This document shows, in pieces, positions 34,466 to 43,810 of a DNA stretch of 64,000 nt (the first letter of the stretch is position 1; the number at the start of each line of letters is the position of its first letter). The position numbers were made by a program, and so were the translations under genes. Below the pieces are notes generated by a model. That model ran no database searches. It worked only from the letters and a program-made list of their open reading frames with translations, and was not told the DNA's origin. The DNA comes from Phyllobacterium zundukense (GTDB lineage: Bacteria > Pseudomonadota > Alphaproteobacteria > Rhizobiales > Rhizobiaceae), in assembly GCF_002764115.1 (NCBI RefSeq), contig NZ_CP017941.1, positions 576,059 to 640,058 of the forward strand. The letters run 5' to 3'.

Positions 34466-35572
34466 ATGAAATCGTTGTCGGCAGAACTTGCCGGGCGGCC
34501 AATCGTGCCTACCGTCTCATCAGGAGCATTCACCGACAAGGTTCGGCAAACGGTCAAGCTCCTCTTCGGCACGCCGCTGAACGCAATACTCACCATAGTT
34601 TTTGGCGCTGTCTTGTTTGCCGTTGTGCCTCCAATGTTTCGGTGGTTCGTTTTGGACGCGGTTCTGTTCGACCCTGATCCCAATGCCTGCCGTGCGGCGT
34701 CGGGTGCCTGCTGGAGTTTCATCTACGCAAAATCCGGTCAACTGCTTTTCGGGATCTATCCGTTCGACGAACGCTGGCGTCCGGCATTGGTGTGTGTGCT
34801 CATCATTGCACTCCTAGCCTGGTCGGTTCGGCCGGCCAGTTGGACACCGCGACTGTTGCAGCTTTGGATCGCGGCCCTCGCGCTCGTCGGATGGCTGATG
34901 GGTGGCGGACTTGGGCTGGCACCGGTTCCCACGTCATCCTGGGGCGGCCTTCCGGTGACGTTGATCTTGACCGTTGTGGCCATTGGGGTCGCTTTCCCCA
35001 TAGGCGTCCTGTTGGCACTTGCACGCCGCTCGACGACGATGCCTGCGATGCGGATCATCGCCGTGGCCTTTATCGAAGGAATTCGTGGATTGCCGCTGCT
35101 GTCTATCCTGTTCGTCGCATCAATCATGCTACCGCTATTCTTGCCGGACTATCTCCTGCCGGATAAGTTCGTGCGTGCGTTGGTCGCCCTGACGCTGTTT
35201 GCATCGGCATATTTGGCTGAGGTGATCCGCGGTGGACTGCAAGCCGTTCCAAGTGGGCAATATGAGGCTGCCGAAGCTCTCGGCCTCTCGTTCTGGCGTA
35301 CGCAGCGATTGGTGATTTTGCCACAGGCAATCCGCGTCGCTATCCCCGCGCTGGCAAATACCATCATCGTGATGATCAAGAACACCAGCTTGGTGCTTGT
35401 CGTCGGCCTGTTTGACCTTATCAGTTCAGGCAAGGCTGCGTTGGCCGACCCTGCTTGGCCATCACCAGCAGCCGAAACTTTCCTGTTCATTGGTGCGATC
35501 TTCTTCGCGCTGTCCTTCTCCTTCGCCCGGTTCTCCGATTTTCTGGAGCGGCGTGGTCACATCGGTTATTGA
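34466..35572 (+). CDS. aapM: Amino-acid ABC transporter permease (AapM-like)
   Basis: The 368-residue permease is the partner of the preceding AapQ. It has TM helices across its length and the coupling motif [36 protein letters not shown] (about residues 250-285), with [21 protein letters not shown] as the conserved TM stretch. ATG 34466 ([10 protein letters not shown]) is preceded by GGAGC, and only two bases separate it from the aapQ stop. AapM and AapQ diverge in sequence but share the same fold. Confidence 0.9.
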   Translation: MKSLSAELAGRPIVPTVSSGAFTDKVRQTVKLLFGTPLNAILTIVFGAVLFAVVPPMFRWFVLDAVLFDPDPNACRAASGACWSFIYAKSGQLLFGIYPFDERWRPALVCVLIIALLAWSVRPASWTPRLLQLWIAALALVGWLMGGGLGLAPVPTSSWGGLPVTLILTVVAIGVAFPIGVLLALARRSTTMPAMRIIAVAFIEGIRGLPLLSILFVASIMLPLFLPDYLLPDKFVRALVALTLFASAYLAEVIRGGLQAVPSGQYEAAEALGLSFWRTQRLVILPQAIRVAIPALANTIIVMIKNTSLVLVVGLFDLISSGKAALADPAWPSPAAETFLFIGAIFFALSFSFARFSDFLERRGHIGY

Positions 35573-35580
35573 GAGGTTGC

Positions 35581-36366
35581 ATGACACTTTCCATCGCAAG
35601 CCACCCCAGTCCTCAGCAGGCTTCTCGGGATGATGAAGTTGCCGTCGCGTTGACGGGCGTGAACAAATGGTATGGCGATTTTCACGTCCTGAAAGATATC
35701 AACCTGAAGGTGATGCGCGGCGAGCGAATTATCGCTTGCGGCCCGTCCGGCTCGGGCAAGTCCACCATGATCCGGTGTATCAATCGGCTGGAAGAACATC
35801 AAAGCGGCAAGATCCTTGTTGATGGGATTGAACTCACCAACGATCTGAAAAAGATCGACGAGGTGCGCCGCGAGGTCGGCATGGTATTCCAGCATTTCAA
35901 CCTGTTCCCGCATCTGACAATCCTCGAAAACTGCACGCTGGCACCAATCTGGGTGCGCAAGATGCCGAAGAAGAAGGCCGACGAGATCGCGATGCATTAT
36001 CTGGAGCGCGTCAAGATTCCCGAGCAGGCCAACAAGTATCCGGGCCAGCTTTCCGGCGGTCAGCAGCAGCGTGTGGCGATTGCCCGGTCACTCTGCATGA
36101 ACCCGCGCATCATGCTGTTCGACGAACCGACCTCGGCCCTCGATCCGGAGATGATCAAGGAAGTGCTGGATACGATGGTTCAGCTTGCCGAAGAGGGGAT
36201 GACCATGGTCTGCGTCACCCACGAGATGGGGTTCGCCCGTCAGGTGGCCAACCGGGTGATCTTCATGGATCAAGGCCAGATTGTCGAGCAGAACGCCCCC
36301 GCGGAGTTCTTCGACAATCCGCAGCATGAGCGCACCAAGCTGTTCCTCAGTCAGATTTTGCACTGA
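35581..36366 (+). CDS. aapP: Amino-acid ABC transporter ATPase (AapP-like)
   Basis: The 261-residue ATPase has Walker [11 protein letters not shown]-loop [12 protein letters not shown], signature LSGGQQQR, Walker [13 protein letters not shown] and switch His CVTHEMGF. The sequence is of the polar amino-acid (PAAT) type. It completes the lyase-aapJQMP operon and starts eight bases after aapM (GAGAGG as ribosome site). It powers import across the inner membrane. Confidence 0.93.
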   Translation: MTLSIASHPSPQQASRDDEVAVALTGVNKWYGDFHVLKDINLKVMRGERIIACGPSGSGKSTMIRCINRLEEHQSGKILVDGIELTNDLKKIDEVRREVGMVFQHFNLFPHLTILENCTLAPIWVRKMPKKKADEIAMHYLERVKIPEQANKYPGQLSGGQQQRVAIARSLCMNPRIMLFDEPTSALDPEMIKEVLDTMVQLAEEGMTMVCVTHEMGFARQVANRVIFMDQGQIVEQNAPAEFFDNPQHERTKLFLSQILH

Positions 36367-36411
36367 GGTTTTTGCGCTTCTTCAGCGTGTCGGTCCCGTG
36401 TCGGACCGATT

Positions 36412-36984
36412 TTAAACCGGATTGGCTCGCTTTGAACGGACCGCTCTGCGTTTGGAGAGTTCCCGGTAAAGGGCTTCAGAGCTGGTACCCATATCTTCGG
36501 CAACGGTCTTCCATTCGCCCTTGGGAGGAAACTTACCATCATTCCATGCAATCCAGGCGTCAAGCCGCGCCGCGACCGTCCTGAGCGAGATGATCTCCGC
36601 GCTGCGGCGGGCATTCTGAATTTCGCGGGCCATATAAGCGTTCCACATCTTCGCCAATTCCGGATTGCCGAATATTTGATCGACTAACAGCGTTTTTCTG
36701 ATCGAAACCAGTTTCGATGGAAGCAGCGCGACCGCGTCACAATGATAGCGATCCGAAAACAGAGAAGCTTCTGCCAGGATTGATCCGGCCGTAGCGCGTT
36801 GCATCACGATCGCCGCGCCATCTGATTGATGCCGCAGCAACCGGACTGCCCCATGAACAACGAGATAAATAAAGCTGACTTTGGAACCTTGAGCGAACAC
36901 GACTTCGCCTTCACCGAACGGCATCTCGTTCGAAGCCAACTTTCGAAGCTGCTCAATCATTTGATCCGACATGATCGCTATCAT
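36412..36984 (-). CDS. Crp/Fnr-family transcriptional regulator
   Basis: The 190-residue protein has an N-terminal cyclic-nucleotide-binding-like fold (MPFGEGEVVFAQGSKVSFIY, GAVRLLRHQSDGAAIVMQRA, EASLFSDRYHCDAVALLPSK) and a C-terminal winged helix (RTVAARLDAWIAW, WKTVAEDMGTSSEALYRELS). No Fnr-type Cys cluster is seen. It is divergent from the Spy-like gene at 37047, with 62 bp between starts, and may regulate it. It is a little shorter than most Crp proteins. The ligand is unknown. ATG 36972 is an alternative start. Confidence 0.85.
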   Translation of the reverse strand: MIAIMSDQMIEQLRKLASNEMPFGEGEVVFAQGSKVSFIYLVVHGAVRLLRHQSDGAAIVMQRATAGSILAEASLFSDRYHCDAVALLPSKLVSIRKTLLVDQIFGNPELAKMWNAYMAREIQNARRSAEIISLRTVAARLDAWIAWNDGKFPPKGEWKTVAEDMGTSSEALYRELSKRRAVRSKRANPV

Positions 36985-37046
36985 GTCCCAAGTTTAAAGC
37001 CCGTGGCAACCTCTTCGGGCATCAAAGTCGTTGGGAGCGCAAAACC

Positions 37047-37577
37047 ATGGAATTTGTACGCATTCTAATATTGCTAGCCGCGTTGCTTCCCGCTGCAGTT
37101 TACGCTCAGGGTCATCAGCATGGCGAAACATCCGCATATGCGGGAGAAGAGACCCGCGAGATCAAAAGCTTATCGGACGAGGAAATCGCAGATTTACGCA
37201 AAGGCGCTGGCAGCGGCTTGGCCAAGGCTGCGGAATTGAATGGCGTACCGGGACCTTCACATTTGTTGCAGTTGAAGGACGAAATCCAACTCGACCCGCA
37301 ACAGACCGCCGCCATACAAAAAATCTTTGATCACATGCGCTCGGACGCGATTTCGGAAGGAAACCGCCTAATTTCTTACGAGAGCGCATTGGACATCGAA
37401 TTCAAAAACGGGACGATCACCGACGAAATCCTATCAAGAATGATCGCCAAAATCGAAGAAAGCCGAGGCAAGTTGCGTTATATCCATCTGTCCGCACATC
37501 TGAAAACGAGGCTGATACTGACCGTGGATCAGATTGAGCGATACAATTCCTTGCGGGGATACGCTGATCCCAAATAA
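37047..37577 (+). CDS. Spy/CpxP-like periplasmic protein
   Basis: The 176-residue protein has a signal peptide (FVRILILLAALLPAAVYA), a His-containing start QGHQHGETSAYAGEE and a helical body with LKDEIQLDPQQTAAIQKIFD and LILTVDQIERYNSLRGY, close to the LTxxQ motifs of Spy, CpxP and ZraP. Such proteins buffer periplasmic folding stress and bind metals. The divergent Crp/Fnr gene and the copper genes nearby suggest a metal-stress role (inference). Confidence 0.65.
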   Translation: MEFVRILILLAALLPAAVYAQGHQHGETSAYAGEETREIKSLSDEEIADLRKGAGSGLAKAAELNGVPGPSHLLQLKDEIQLDPQQTAAIQKIFDHMRSDAISEGNRLISYESALDIEFKNGTITDEILSRMIAKIEESRGKLRYIHLSAHLKTRLILTVDQIERYNSLRGYADPK

Positions 37578-37693
37578 TAATAGGGCTGCCCGGCTTAGAG
37601 GCGGAAATTTATACACCGCCACGGAATAGCCGTTTTGGTTTCCGATGTCATAGGCGACGATGATTCTCCTCGAACGATTGCCGAATTAAACGC

Positions 37694-38077
37694 ATGATGG
37701 GTTCCCGCAAAAACTGGCGTTCAGGTTTTCACACGGCTTCGATGTTCATGCTTGTCATTACAGCCATCATGCAATCGGCCGTTTTCGCTACCCCGCTGAT
37801 GACTACCTTGCAGCATGTCCATGTCGAACAAAGCAGCGGAAAAACCGCCGCGGCCGGGGAAACAACGGTCTTAAATGTTGGGGGTGACTTAACATCGTTG
37901 TTGGGTGACGCGATCGAACAAAATTGCGAACAACACTGCCTATCAGGCTTCTACCTGCCTGATAGCGACCCAAACACCGGACAGGCCACGTCGAGGCTCG
38001 TTGTGACTTTCGCCGACCAACATTTGAAGCGTCGCCACGCCGAAACCAGCGACCGACCGCCCAAGACAGTCGTCTGA
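37694..38077 (+). CDS. Small exported protein with C-x3-C and RPP tail (family A)
   Basis: The 127-residue product begins MMGSRKNWRSGFHTASMFML with a hydrophobic segment (MFMLVITAIMQSAVFA), a His pair (LQHVHVEQ), a Cys motif QNCEQHCLSGF, and ends SDRPPKTVV. The plan matches the proteins at 12448, 19674 and 39681. No database family is recognised. The Cys/His pattern suggests binding of a metal in the periplasm. Confidence 0.55.
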   Translation: MMGSRKNWRSGFHTASMFMLVITAIMQSAVFATPLMTTLQHVHVEQSSGKTAAAGETTVLNVGGDLTSLLGDAIEQNCEQHCLSGFYLPDSDPNTGQATSRLVVTFADQHLKRRHAETSDRPPKTVV

Positions 38078-38223
38078 CCATTCGCCGGAAGGCGAAGTAA
38101 CCGCGTGGCCACTCAGGCCGCGCGTCGGTCCTCCTGTCCTGGAAGCTCACTCATGATTCTGGATTTCTGCGCGATGCCTGCATGGCACGACTGCATCTCT
38201 GTCGGTTTTGGGGGAAGACACCC

Positions 38224-39525
38224 ATGACACCTCCCGTTCAATCGACGACAACCGACACACGGCAGTGGACGAGGGACATCCGGTCCGCAGGTTTGCGAGC
38301 CGCTGTGCTCGTCATTCTGTTCACTAACCTCATTTTGGGCAACGATCACGACAATTTCGCCGTCCATACGACCGTCGTACTTGGCTATCTGGTGCTCAGT
38401 CTCCTGTCGCTGGGAATGGCGATCACCAGACGCGGAGCCCCCTGGACGGACACGTTCTTCGTCTCCGTCGATGCCCTGCTGGTCATCATCGTACTTTATG
38501 AACATCTTTTCCGCTTCGATGTGACGGAGGATCACGGGCTCACGACGCCGAGCCTCGCGATCGCCTTTCTGCTTCTCAATCATGTCGGTCTCAGGCTCAT
38601 GCCTTGGCTTGTCATACTCTTCAGCAGCATAGTTCTTGCGGGATGGCTATTTCTGCTGCTGCTCATGACCGCCCGGCATTGGTCAAGCGACACCGATACC
38701 CACTTCGTCACATCCTTCGGTGAAGACCTCGGATTGGCGGCCGCCTTCGCCTTTGCCGCCATCGTCGTATACCTCCTGACGAGAGACCACCGGACCATCA
38801 TGCGTGTGGCGATTGAGAGCGAGGAGCGGCGCATGAATCTCTCGCGTTTTTTCTCGCCCTCCGTGGTCTCGGACCTGCAGGTTGCTAGCGATAGCCTAGA
38901 CCTCGAACGCCGGGAAGCGGTCGTCATGTTCGTGGATCTGCGGGAATTCACGCGTTTTACCGAAACCGCTCCCGCCGCCGCACTTGCTGAAATCCTGGCA
39001 GAATACCGCAGCATCGTTGCTGGCGAAGTGTTTCGCACAGGGGGCACCGTAGATAAGTTCATGGGGGACGGAATCATGGCCGTGTTCGGTCAGCCGAAGC
39101 CTTCACCGGACGACGCGGAGCGCGCGCTGCAATGTGCACTGCAGCTGGTGCGAATTCTCGATGATTGGACAAAGTGGCGACGCCAGGAAGGAAAGCCCGC
39201 ACTTGACGCAGGCATCGGCTTGCACATGGGCACAATCATCGGCGGAGTGCTTGAGAGCGGGTTTCACGATGAGTTCACGGTTTTCGGCGACGTCGTCAAT
39301 GTCGCGCAGCGCTTGGAAGCAATGACGAAAACCCTTGAGGCATCGCTTGTTGTGTCAGCGGCAATGTTGAGCCGCGTTCCCGCGTCCTTATCGGCCGCGG
39401 ACTGGAAAAGGAAGGATGAAGTCGAACTTTCCGGGCGGCGTGGAACAATCGGAATTGCTTATTTGGAGCGTATGGGTTGGACTCAAACCCAGGATCTGTT
39501 GTCAGATGTCCATCGAACAGTCTAG
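38224..39525 (+). CDS. Membrane-bound class III adenylate/guanylate cyclase
   Basis: The 433-residue protein has about six hydrophobic segments (residues 20-190) and a C-terminal cyclase domain: VVMFVDLREFTRFTETAPAA (metal Asp), GGTVDKFMGDGIMAVFGQPK (GDG, second Asp), GIGLHMGTIIGGVLES, and FGDVVNVAQRLEAMTKTL with the catalytic Asn and Arg. The lead-in ESEERRMNLSRFFSPSVVSDL is typical of membrane cyclases of this group. GGGGGAAG about seven bases before ATG 38224 fixes the start. It lies among copper genes, so cAMP signalling may report envelope or metal stress. Confidence 0.88.
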   Translation: MTPPVQSTTTDTRQWTRDIRSAGLRAAVLVILFTNLILGNDHDNFAVHTTVVLGYLVLSLLSLGMAITRRGAPWTDTFFVSVDALLVIIVLYEHLFRFDVTEDHGLTTPSLAIAFLLLNHVGLRLMPWLVILFSSIVLAGWLFLLLLMTARHWSSDTDTHFVTSFGEDLGLAAAFAFAAIVVYLLTRDHRTIMRVAIESEERRMNLSRFFSPSVVSDLQVASDSLDLERREAVVMFVDLREFTRFTETAPAAALAEILAEYRSIVAGEVFRTGGTVDKFMGDGIMAVFGQPKPSPDDAERALQCALQLVRILDDWTKWRRQEGKPALDAGIGLHMGTIIGGVLESGFHDEFTVFGDVVNVAQRLEAMTKTLEASLVVSAAMLSRVPASLSAADWKRKDEVELSGRRGTIGIAYLERMGWTQTQDLLSDVHRTV

Positions 39526-39680
39526 GGAACGCTGCCGGAAATGGGGCGATTTGTGGGCCTAAGAAAGGCGACATTGGGCCGTACTGTGTGAATTTCGTAA
39601 TGTTCGATCACAACTTAAGCGTGAGACCGCGCTGCAGCCATTTTTGCGTTGACAATTTTTGCGAACACCTGTGGAAAGAC

Positions 39681-40112
39681 ATGATGAAAAGGTTCATGCA
39701 CCGATTTTGGGGAAGCGGTTCAGCGCCATTCAAGGTGCTGCTGGCTCTCGCATTGCTGGTCATGACCTCCATGCAGTTTGCGGCATACGCTCAAAACAGC
39801 GCGGAAATTTTGCAAACATACAGTTCTGTTCAAACGCGAGTGGGCGGTCATTCTCATGAGGGTGGCCATCATTCTGCAGATGTTGATGAACCCGCGGTTT
39901 CGAAATCCGGTTTGGCTGTAGAAAAGCATTCTCCCGAACATCCGTCCGCGGATATGGACTGTGAAGTTTATTGTTCGCCGCTTGCCGCATTTGCTCCAAG
40001 CTACTTCCAGCCGATGCTTCAGTCCAAGCGCAGTTTCGAGCCTGTTTTGCACCGCGTCCTTACGTCGAGTGCCTACGACGACCAGTCGCGCCCTCCCAAA
40101 CACCTGATCTAA
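39681..40112 (+). CDS. Small exported His/Cys protein with RPP tail (family A)
   Basis: The 143-residue product from ATG 39681 starts MMKRFMHRFWGSGSAPFKVL, with a hydrophobic signal (LLALALLVMTSMQFAAYA), a His-rich stretch GGHSHEGGHHSADVD, a Cys motif MDCEVYCSPLAAF and the tail YDDQSRPPKHLI. This copy has the strongest His content of the four similar proteins in the window (12448, 19674, 37694). It is upstream of the lipoprotein / outer-membrane factor operon and is likely periplasmic. Confidence 0.6.
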   Translation: MMKRFMHRFWGSGSAPFKVLLALALLVMTSMQFAAYAQNSAEILQTYSSVQTRVGGHSHEGGHHSADVDEPAVSKSGLAVEKHSPEHPSADMDCEVYCSPLAAFAPSYFQPMLQSKRSFEPVLHRVLTSSAYDDQSRPPKHLI

Positions 40113-40194
40113 CCTTTCCGTCTGTCGACGGGTGAACTCTGCGCAAACGTCTGTTCGCGCGGTTTCAAGACCTCGTTCAAATTCAGGTTAGAGC

Positions 40195-40425
40195 ATGAAA
40201 ATCGCTGCATTTCTTGCGGTGGCATCGGCGCTGGCTGGTGCTGGATGCACTGCATCACCACGGCTAGCCGATCTGGCTAACGAACCAGCCGCCAATCCGT
40301 CGTTTAGCACGGCTTCCGGCCACTACCGTTCTGTGTTGGGCTCCTATCAGCATAGGGAACCCGTTGATCCGAAGAACTGGCGACAGCTCAATAAAGATCT
40401 TGCTCCGAAAGGAGAAGGTTCATGA
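40195..40425 (+). CDS. Small putative lipoprotein
   Basis: The 76-residue product starts MKIAAFLAVASALAGAGCTA; a Cys follows a hydrophobic segment with LAGAGC, a loose lipobox. The mature part is polar (SPRLADLANEPAANPSFSTA, GSYQHREPVDPKNWRQLNKD). Its stop overlaps the outer-membrane-factor start by four bases (ATGA), so the two are translationally coupled. Function unknown; it may assist assembly of the channel. Confidence 0.65.
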   Translation: MKIAAFLAVASALAGAGCTASPRLADLANEPAANPSFSTASGHYRSVLGSYQHREPVDPKNWRQLNKDLAPKGEGS

Positions 40426-41876
40426 GGCGGGCGTTTTTGAAAATTGTCGTCGCTGTCACAGTTCCTCTGGTGGTCTCGGGCTGTGTGGCTTCGGCTACCA
40501 CAGCTTCGGTTTCGGATCCTGCCGCTGGGTTCAGCGCGGTACAAGCCAGGACGACAGGCGCAATTGGCAAACAGGCGGTCTGGGCACAAACCCAGGCCGA
40601 AACCAGGGCAATGGCTGAGCGAACTCGCAGTCTTGTCTACAAGAAGACGATTGGTCCCGATACCGCCGTTCAAGTGGCGCTTCTCAACAATCGCGGCCTG
40701 CAGGCGGCCTATGCCGAGGTCGGGATATCGGCTGCCGACGTCTGGCAAGAGACGATGCCTGTGAATCCGACCGCCTCCGTCAGCTACAGTTCCATCGGCA
40801 TCGGCCGCATTATCGAAACGGCGATCACCGGCAACATCCTCGCACTGATCACCCAGTCCAGACGCGTCGGCGTCGCCGATGCACGTTTCCGCCAGGCGCA
40901 GTTGAAGGCGGCAGAGGAGACGCTGCGGGTAGCGGCTGACACGCGGCGCGCCTGGATCAACGCGGTTTCAGCGTGGGAAACCGTGTCCTACCTCAACCGT
41001 TCCCAGGTGGCGGCGGATGCCGCATCGGACCTTGCGCAAAAGCTCGGCGAAACCGGAGCGTTTTCCAAGACCGGACAAGCACGAGAACATGTGTTCAATG
41101 CCGAACTCACCGGAGAAACTGCAAAGGCGCGCCTTAACGCAAGGCTGGCCAAGGAAGAACTGACCCGGTTGATGGGGCTGTGGGGTCAGGACGTGGACTA
41201 CAGTGTCCCCAACGCTCTCCCGCCGTTGCCGAAGGGGCCGAAGACCAAATCCGGCATTGAGGCGGAAGCGCTGCGCAATCGGGTCGATCTTGACGTGGCG
41301 AAACTTGAACTTGAAGCCACCGCGAAATCCTACGGTCTTACCAACGCGACGCGATACGTCAGCGATCTGCAGCTCATGGGCGGCGTGGAAGTCGAACAAG
41401 AGGAAGAAGAAGGCGAGAAGAAGGACGTGGTTTCGGGTGCGGCCGAACTGGAATTCACCATCCCGATCTTCGATACCGGAAAGGCGCGTATGCGGAAGGC
41501 GGAACTGTCCTATATGCGCGCGGCAAATCTTGTTGCGGAGAAGGCAGTCAATGTCCGCTCCGAGACGCGCTCCGCCTACCAGGCCTATCGGTCCAACTAC
41601 GATATCGCCCGGCATTACCGCAACAGCGTCCTGCCGCTGCGGGCGAAAATCGAAGAGGAATCGGTCCTCACCTATAACGGCATGATCACCAACACTTTCG
41701 AACTTCTGGCAGATACCAGGGCCAAGATCACTTCCAACATTTTATCCCTCAACGCCAAGCGCGAATTCTATCTGGCCGAAGTCAACCTCGGAACCGCGAT
41801 CTATGGCGGCGGTTCCGGCGGCGGAAGCGGCGAGACCGAAGTCGCCAGTGCCGCGGCGGAGGCAGGCGAAGAATGA
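40422..41876 (+). CDS. TolC/CusC-type outer-membrane efflux factor
   Basis: The 484-residue protein is a lipoprotein (FLKIVVAVTVPLVVSGC, lipobox VSGC) of the outer-membrane-factor class: long helical hairpins (ALLNNRGLQAAYAEVGISAA, FRQAQLKAAEETLRVAADTR, RSETRSAYQAYRSNYDIARH) and FELLADTRAKITSNILSL near the end. An acidic insertion EVEQEEEEGEKKD sits near residue 325. It is followed directly by a multicopper oxidase (overlap ATGA) and is the best candidate channel for the CusBA pump encoded 15 kb upstream. Confidence 0.85.
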   Translation: MRRAFLKIVVAVTVPLVVSGCVASATTASVSDPAAGFSAVQARTTGAIGKQAVWAQTQAETRAMAERTRSLVYKKTIGPDTAVQVALLNNRGLQAAYAEVGISAADVWQETMPVNPTASVSYSSIGIGRIIETAITGNILALITQSRRVGVADARFRQAQLKAAEETLRVAADTRRAWINAVSAWETVSYLNRSQVAADAASDLAQKLGETGAFSKTGQAREHVFNAELTGETAKARLNARLAKEELTRLMGLWGQDVDYSVPNALPPLPKGPKTKSGIEAEALRNRVDLDVAKLELEATAKSYGLTNATRYVSDLQLMGGVEVEQEEEEGEKKDVVSGAAELEFTIPIFDTGKARMRKAELSYMRAANLVAEKAVNVRSETRSAYQAYRSNYDIARHYRNSVLPLRAKIEEESVLTYNGMITNTFELLADTRAKITSNILSLNAKREFYLAEVNLGTAIYGGGSGGGSGETEVASAAAEAGEE

Positions 41877-41890
41877 ACAAGGAGCCGACA

Positions 41891-43252
41891 ATGTTTTCAA
41901 GACGTCAACTATTGGGCGCTGGAGCTGTTCTAGCAGGCGCCGCTGCCTGGACCAAAACATCGGCCATGGGTTTGCCCGACGCTCCGACCATGGAAGCGCC
42001 GGAAACACAACCACCGCTGTTTCCGACTTCAGGTCCGGATTACCAACCCGTCGCCACGCTCAACGGCTGGACGCTGCCGCACCGCATGAACAACGGCGTA
42101 AAGGAGTTTCATCTGGTGGCCGAACCCGTTGAACGGGAGTTTGCGCCCGGCATGACTGGCTATCTGTGGGGCTACAACGGCCAGTCGCCCGGTCCGACGA
42201 TCGAAGCGGTGGAAGGAGACCGCGTCCGCATCTTCGTCACCAACAAACTGCCCGAACACACCAGCGTCCACTGGCATGGCATGATCCTGCCCTCGGGCAT
42301 GGACGGGGTGGTTGGTCTCACTCAACCTGGTATCCCGTCGGGTAAGACATTCGTCTACGAGTTCGATCTCGTGAAGAGCGGCACCTTTATGTATCACCCG
42401 CACGCCGATGAAATGGTACAGATGGCGATGGGGATGATGGGCTTTTTCGTCATCCATCCGAAAGACCCGAAGTTCATGCGTGTTGACCGGGATTTCGTAT
42501 TCCTGCTCAACGCCTATGACATTGACCCCGGCTCCTATGTTCCACGCGTCATGGAAATGACCGACTTCAATATCTGGAGCTGGAACAGCCGGATTTTTCC
42601 GGCCATCGATCCCCTCGTCGTGTCGAAGAATGACAAGGTGAGGGTGCGCGTCGGCAATCTGACGATGACCAATCATCCAATCCATATGCATGGTTACGAC
42701 TTTGAAGTTACCTGTACGGATGGCGGCTGGGTTCGTCCCGAAGCCCGTTGGCCGGAAGTATCGATCGACATTCCCGTCGGGGCCATGCGGGCCTACGAAT
42801 TCGACGCTATCTACGCCGGCGACTGGGCAATTCACTGCCACAAGTCGCACCACACGATGAACGCCATGGGACATGACGTGCCGACGTTTATTGGTGTCGA
42901 CAAGTCAAAACTGGCTGAGAAAATCCGCAAGGTACAGCCGGAATATATGCCCATGGGCAATCGCGGCATGGCTGATATGGGCGAAATGGAAATGCCCCTG
43001 CCGGACAACACGATCCCCATGATGACCGGGACAGGGCAGTTTGGTCCCATCGAAATGGGCGGCATGTTCTCGGTCGTCAAAGTTCGCGAGGGCATTTCGG
43101 AAAAGGATTACGCGGATCCCGGATGGTACCAGCATCCGAAAGGCACTGTCGCCTTTGAGTGGACTGGTGACCTGCCAGCTGCCGAGAAGGCTATCGGGCC
43201 TGAAACCCAAACGCCTGACACCACCAAGCATTCCCAAGGGCACAAGGGGTGA
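41891..43252 (+). CDS. Multicopper oxidase (CopA-like, Tat-exported)
   Basis: The 453-residue oxidase starts MFSRRQLLGAGAVLAGAAAW, a twin-arginine signal. Copper ligands are HWHG (127-130), HPH (169-171), HPIHMHG (262-268) and HCHKSHHTMNAM (315-326), with axial Met at 326. A Met-rich stretch near residues 360-395 (MADMGEMEMPLPDNTIPMM) could bind Cu(I). It would oxidise Cu(I) to the less toxic Cu(II). AAGGAG seven bases before ATG 41891 selects this start; ATG 41873 overlaps the upstream stop. Confidence 0.9.
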   Translation: MFSRRQLLGAGAVLAGAAAWTKTSAMGLPDAPTMEAPETQPPLFPTSGPDYQPVATLNGWTLPHRMNNGVKEFHLVAEPVEREFAPGMTGYLWGYNGQSPGPTIEAVEGDRVRIFVTNKLPEHTSVHWHGMILPSGMDGVVGLTQPGIPSGKTFVYEFDLVKSGTFMYHPHADEMVQMAMGMMGFFVIHPKDPKFMRVDRDFVFLLNAYDIDPGSYVPRVMEMTDFNIWSWNSRIFPAIDPLVVSKNDKVRVRVGNLTMTNHPIHMHGYDFEVTCTDGGWVRPEARWPEVSIDIPVGAMRAYEFDAIYAGDWAIHCHKSHHTMNAMGHDVPTFIGVDKSKLAEKIRKVQPEYMPMGNRGMADMGEMEMPLPDNTIPMMTGTGQFGPIEMGGMFSVVKVREGISEKDYADPGWYQHPKGTVAFEWTGDLPAAEKAIGPETQTPDTTKHSQGHKG

Positions 43253-43288
43253 GGAAACCCGCATCAACAATCACACGGAGACCGAAGC

Positions 43289-43771
43289 ATGAAAACTGAG
43301 TTGAAATTGGTACTCGCCTTAGTGGCGGCAATAGTCGTCACTCCGGCATTCGCTGCCGGCAATCACGCTGGAGGCCATGATGTCATGGAAATCGGCAAGC
43401 CCGGCACCAAGGCAGCGGTAAAACGCACCGTCACCATCTCGATGAAGGAGAAGGACGACGGCTCGATGGTCTTCGAGCCGGCGGTATTGAAGGTCAAAAA
43501 GGGAGAAACCATCCGCCTCAAATTCAAGAATACCGGCGAAACCGACCATGAGTTCGTCATGGACCGCTACGAAGGCATTCAGGAGCATAAGGCTCTCATG
43601 GAGAAATTCCCGGAAATGGAACATGCCGACCCCAACTCCATCCGCCTTGCCGCCGGGGGCAGCGGCGAAATCATCTGGACTTTCGCCAAGGCCGGAGAAT
43701 TCGGCTTCGCCTGCCTCATTCCCGGACACTACGAGGCAGGCATGAAGGGTGACATCACCGTCGCTCCATAA
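43289..43771 (+). CDS. Exported cupredoxin
   Basis: The 160-residue protein has a signal peptide (LKLVLALVAAIVVTPAFA) and a cupredoxin domain: MVFEPAVLKVKKGETIRLKF, NTGETDHEFVMDRYEG (His ligand in DHEF) and FGFACLIPGHYEAGMKGDIT (Cys, His, Met ligands C-x4-H-x4-M). This is the type 1 copper site of periplasmic electron carriers or copper-binding proteins linked to CopA-like oxidases. It may accept electrons or copper from the oxidase upstream. It is 36 bases after the oxidase gene. Confidence 0.9.
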   Translation: MKTELKLVLALVAAIVVTPAFAAGNHAGGHDVMEIGKPGTKAAVKRTVTISMKEKDDGSMVFEPAVLKVKKGETIRLKFKNTGETDHEFVMDRYEGIQEHKALMEKFPEMEHADPNSIRLAAGGSGEIIWTFAKAGEFGFACLIPGHYEAGMKGDITVAP

Positions 43772-43810
43772 ATCCATTCCCAAAAGCAACCATCGATAGA
43801 GGAAACCGAA

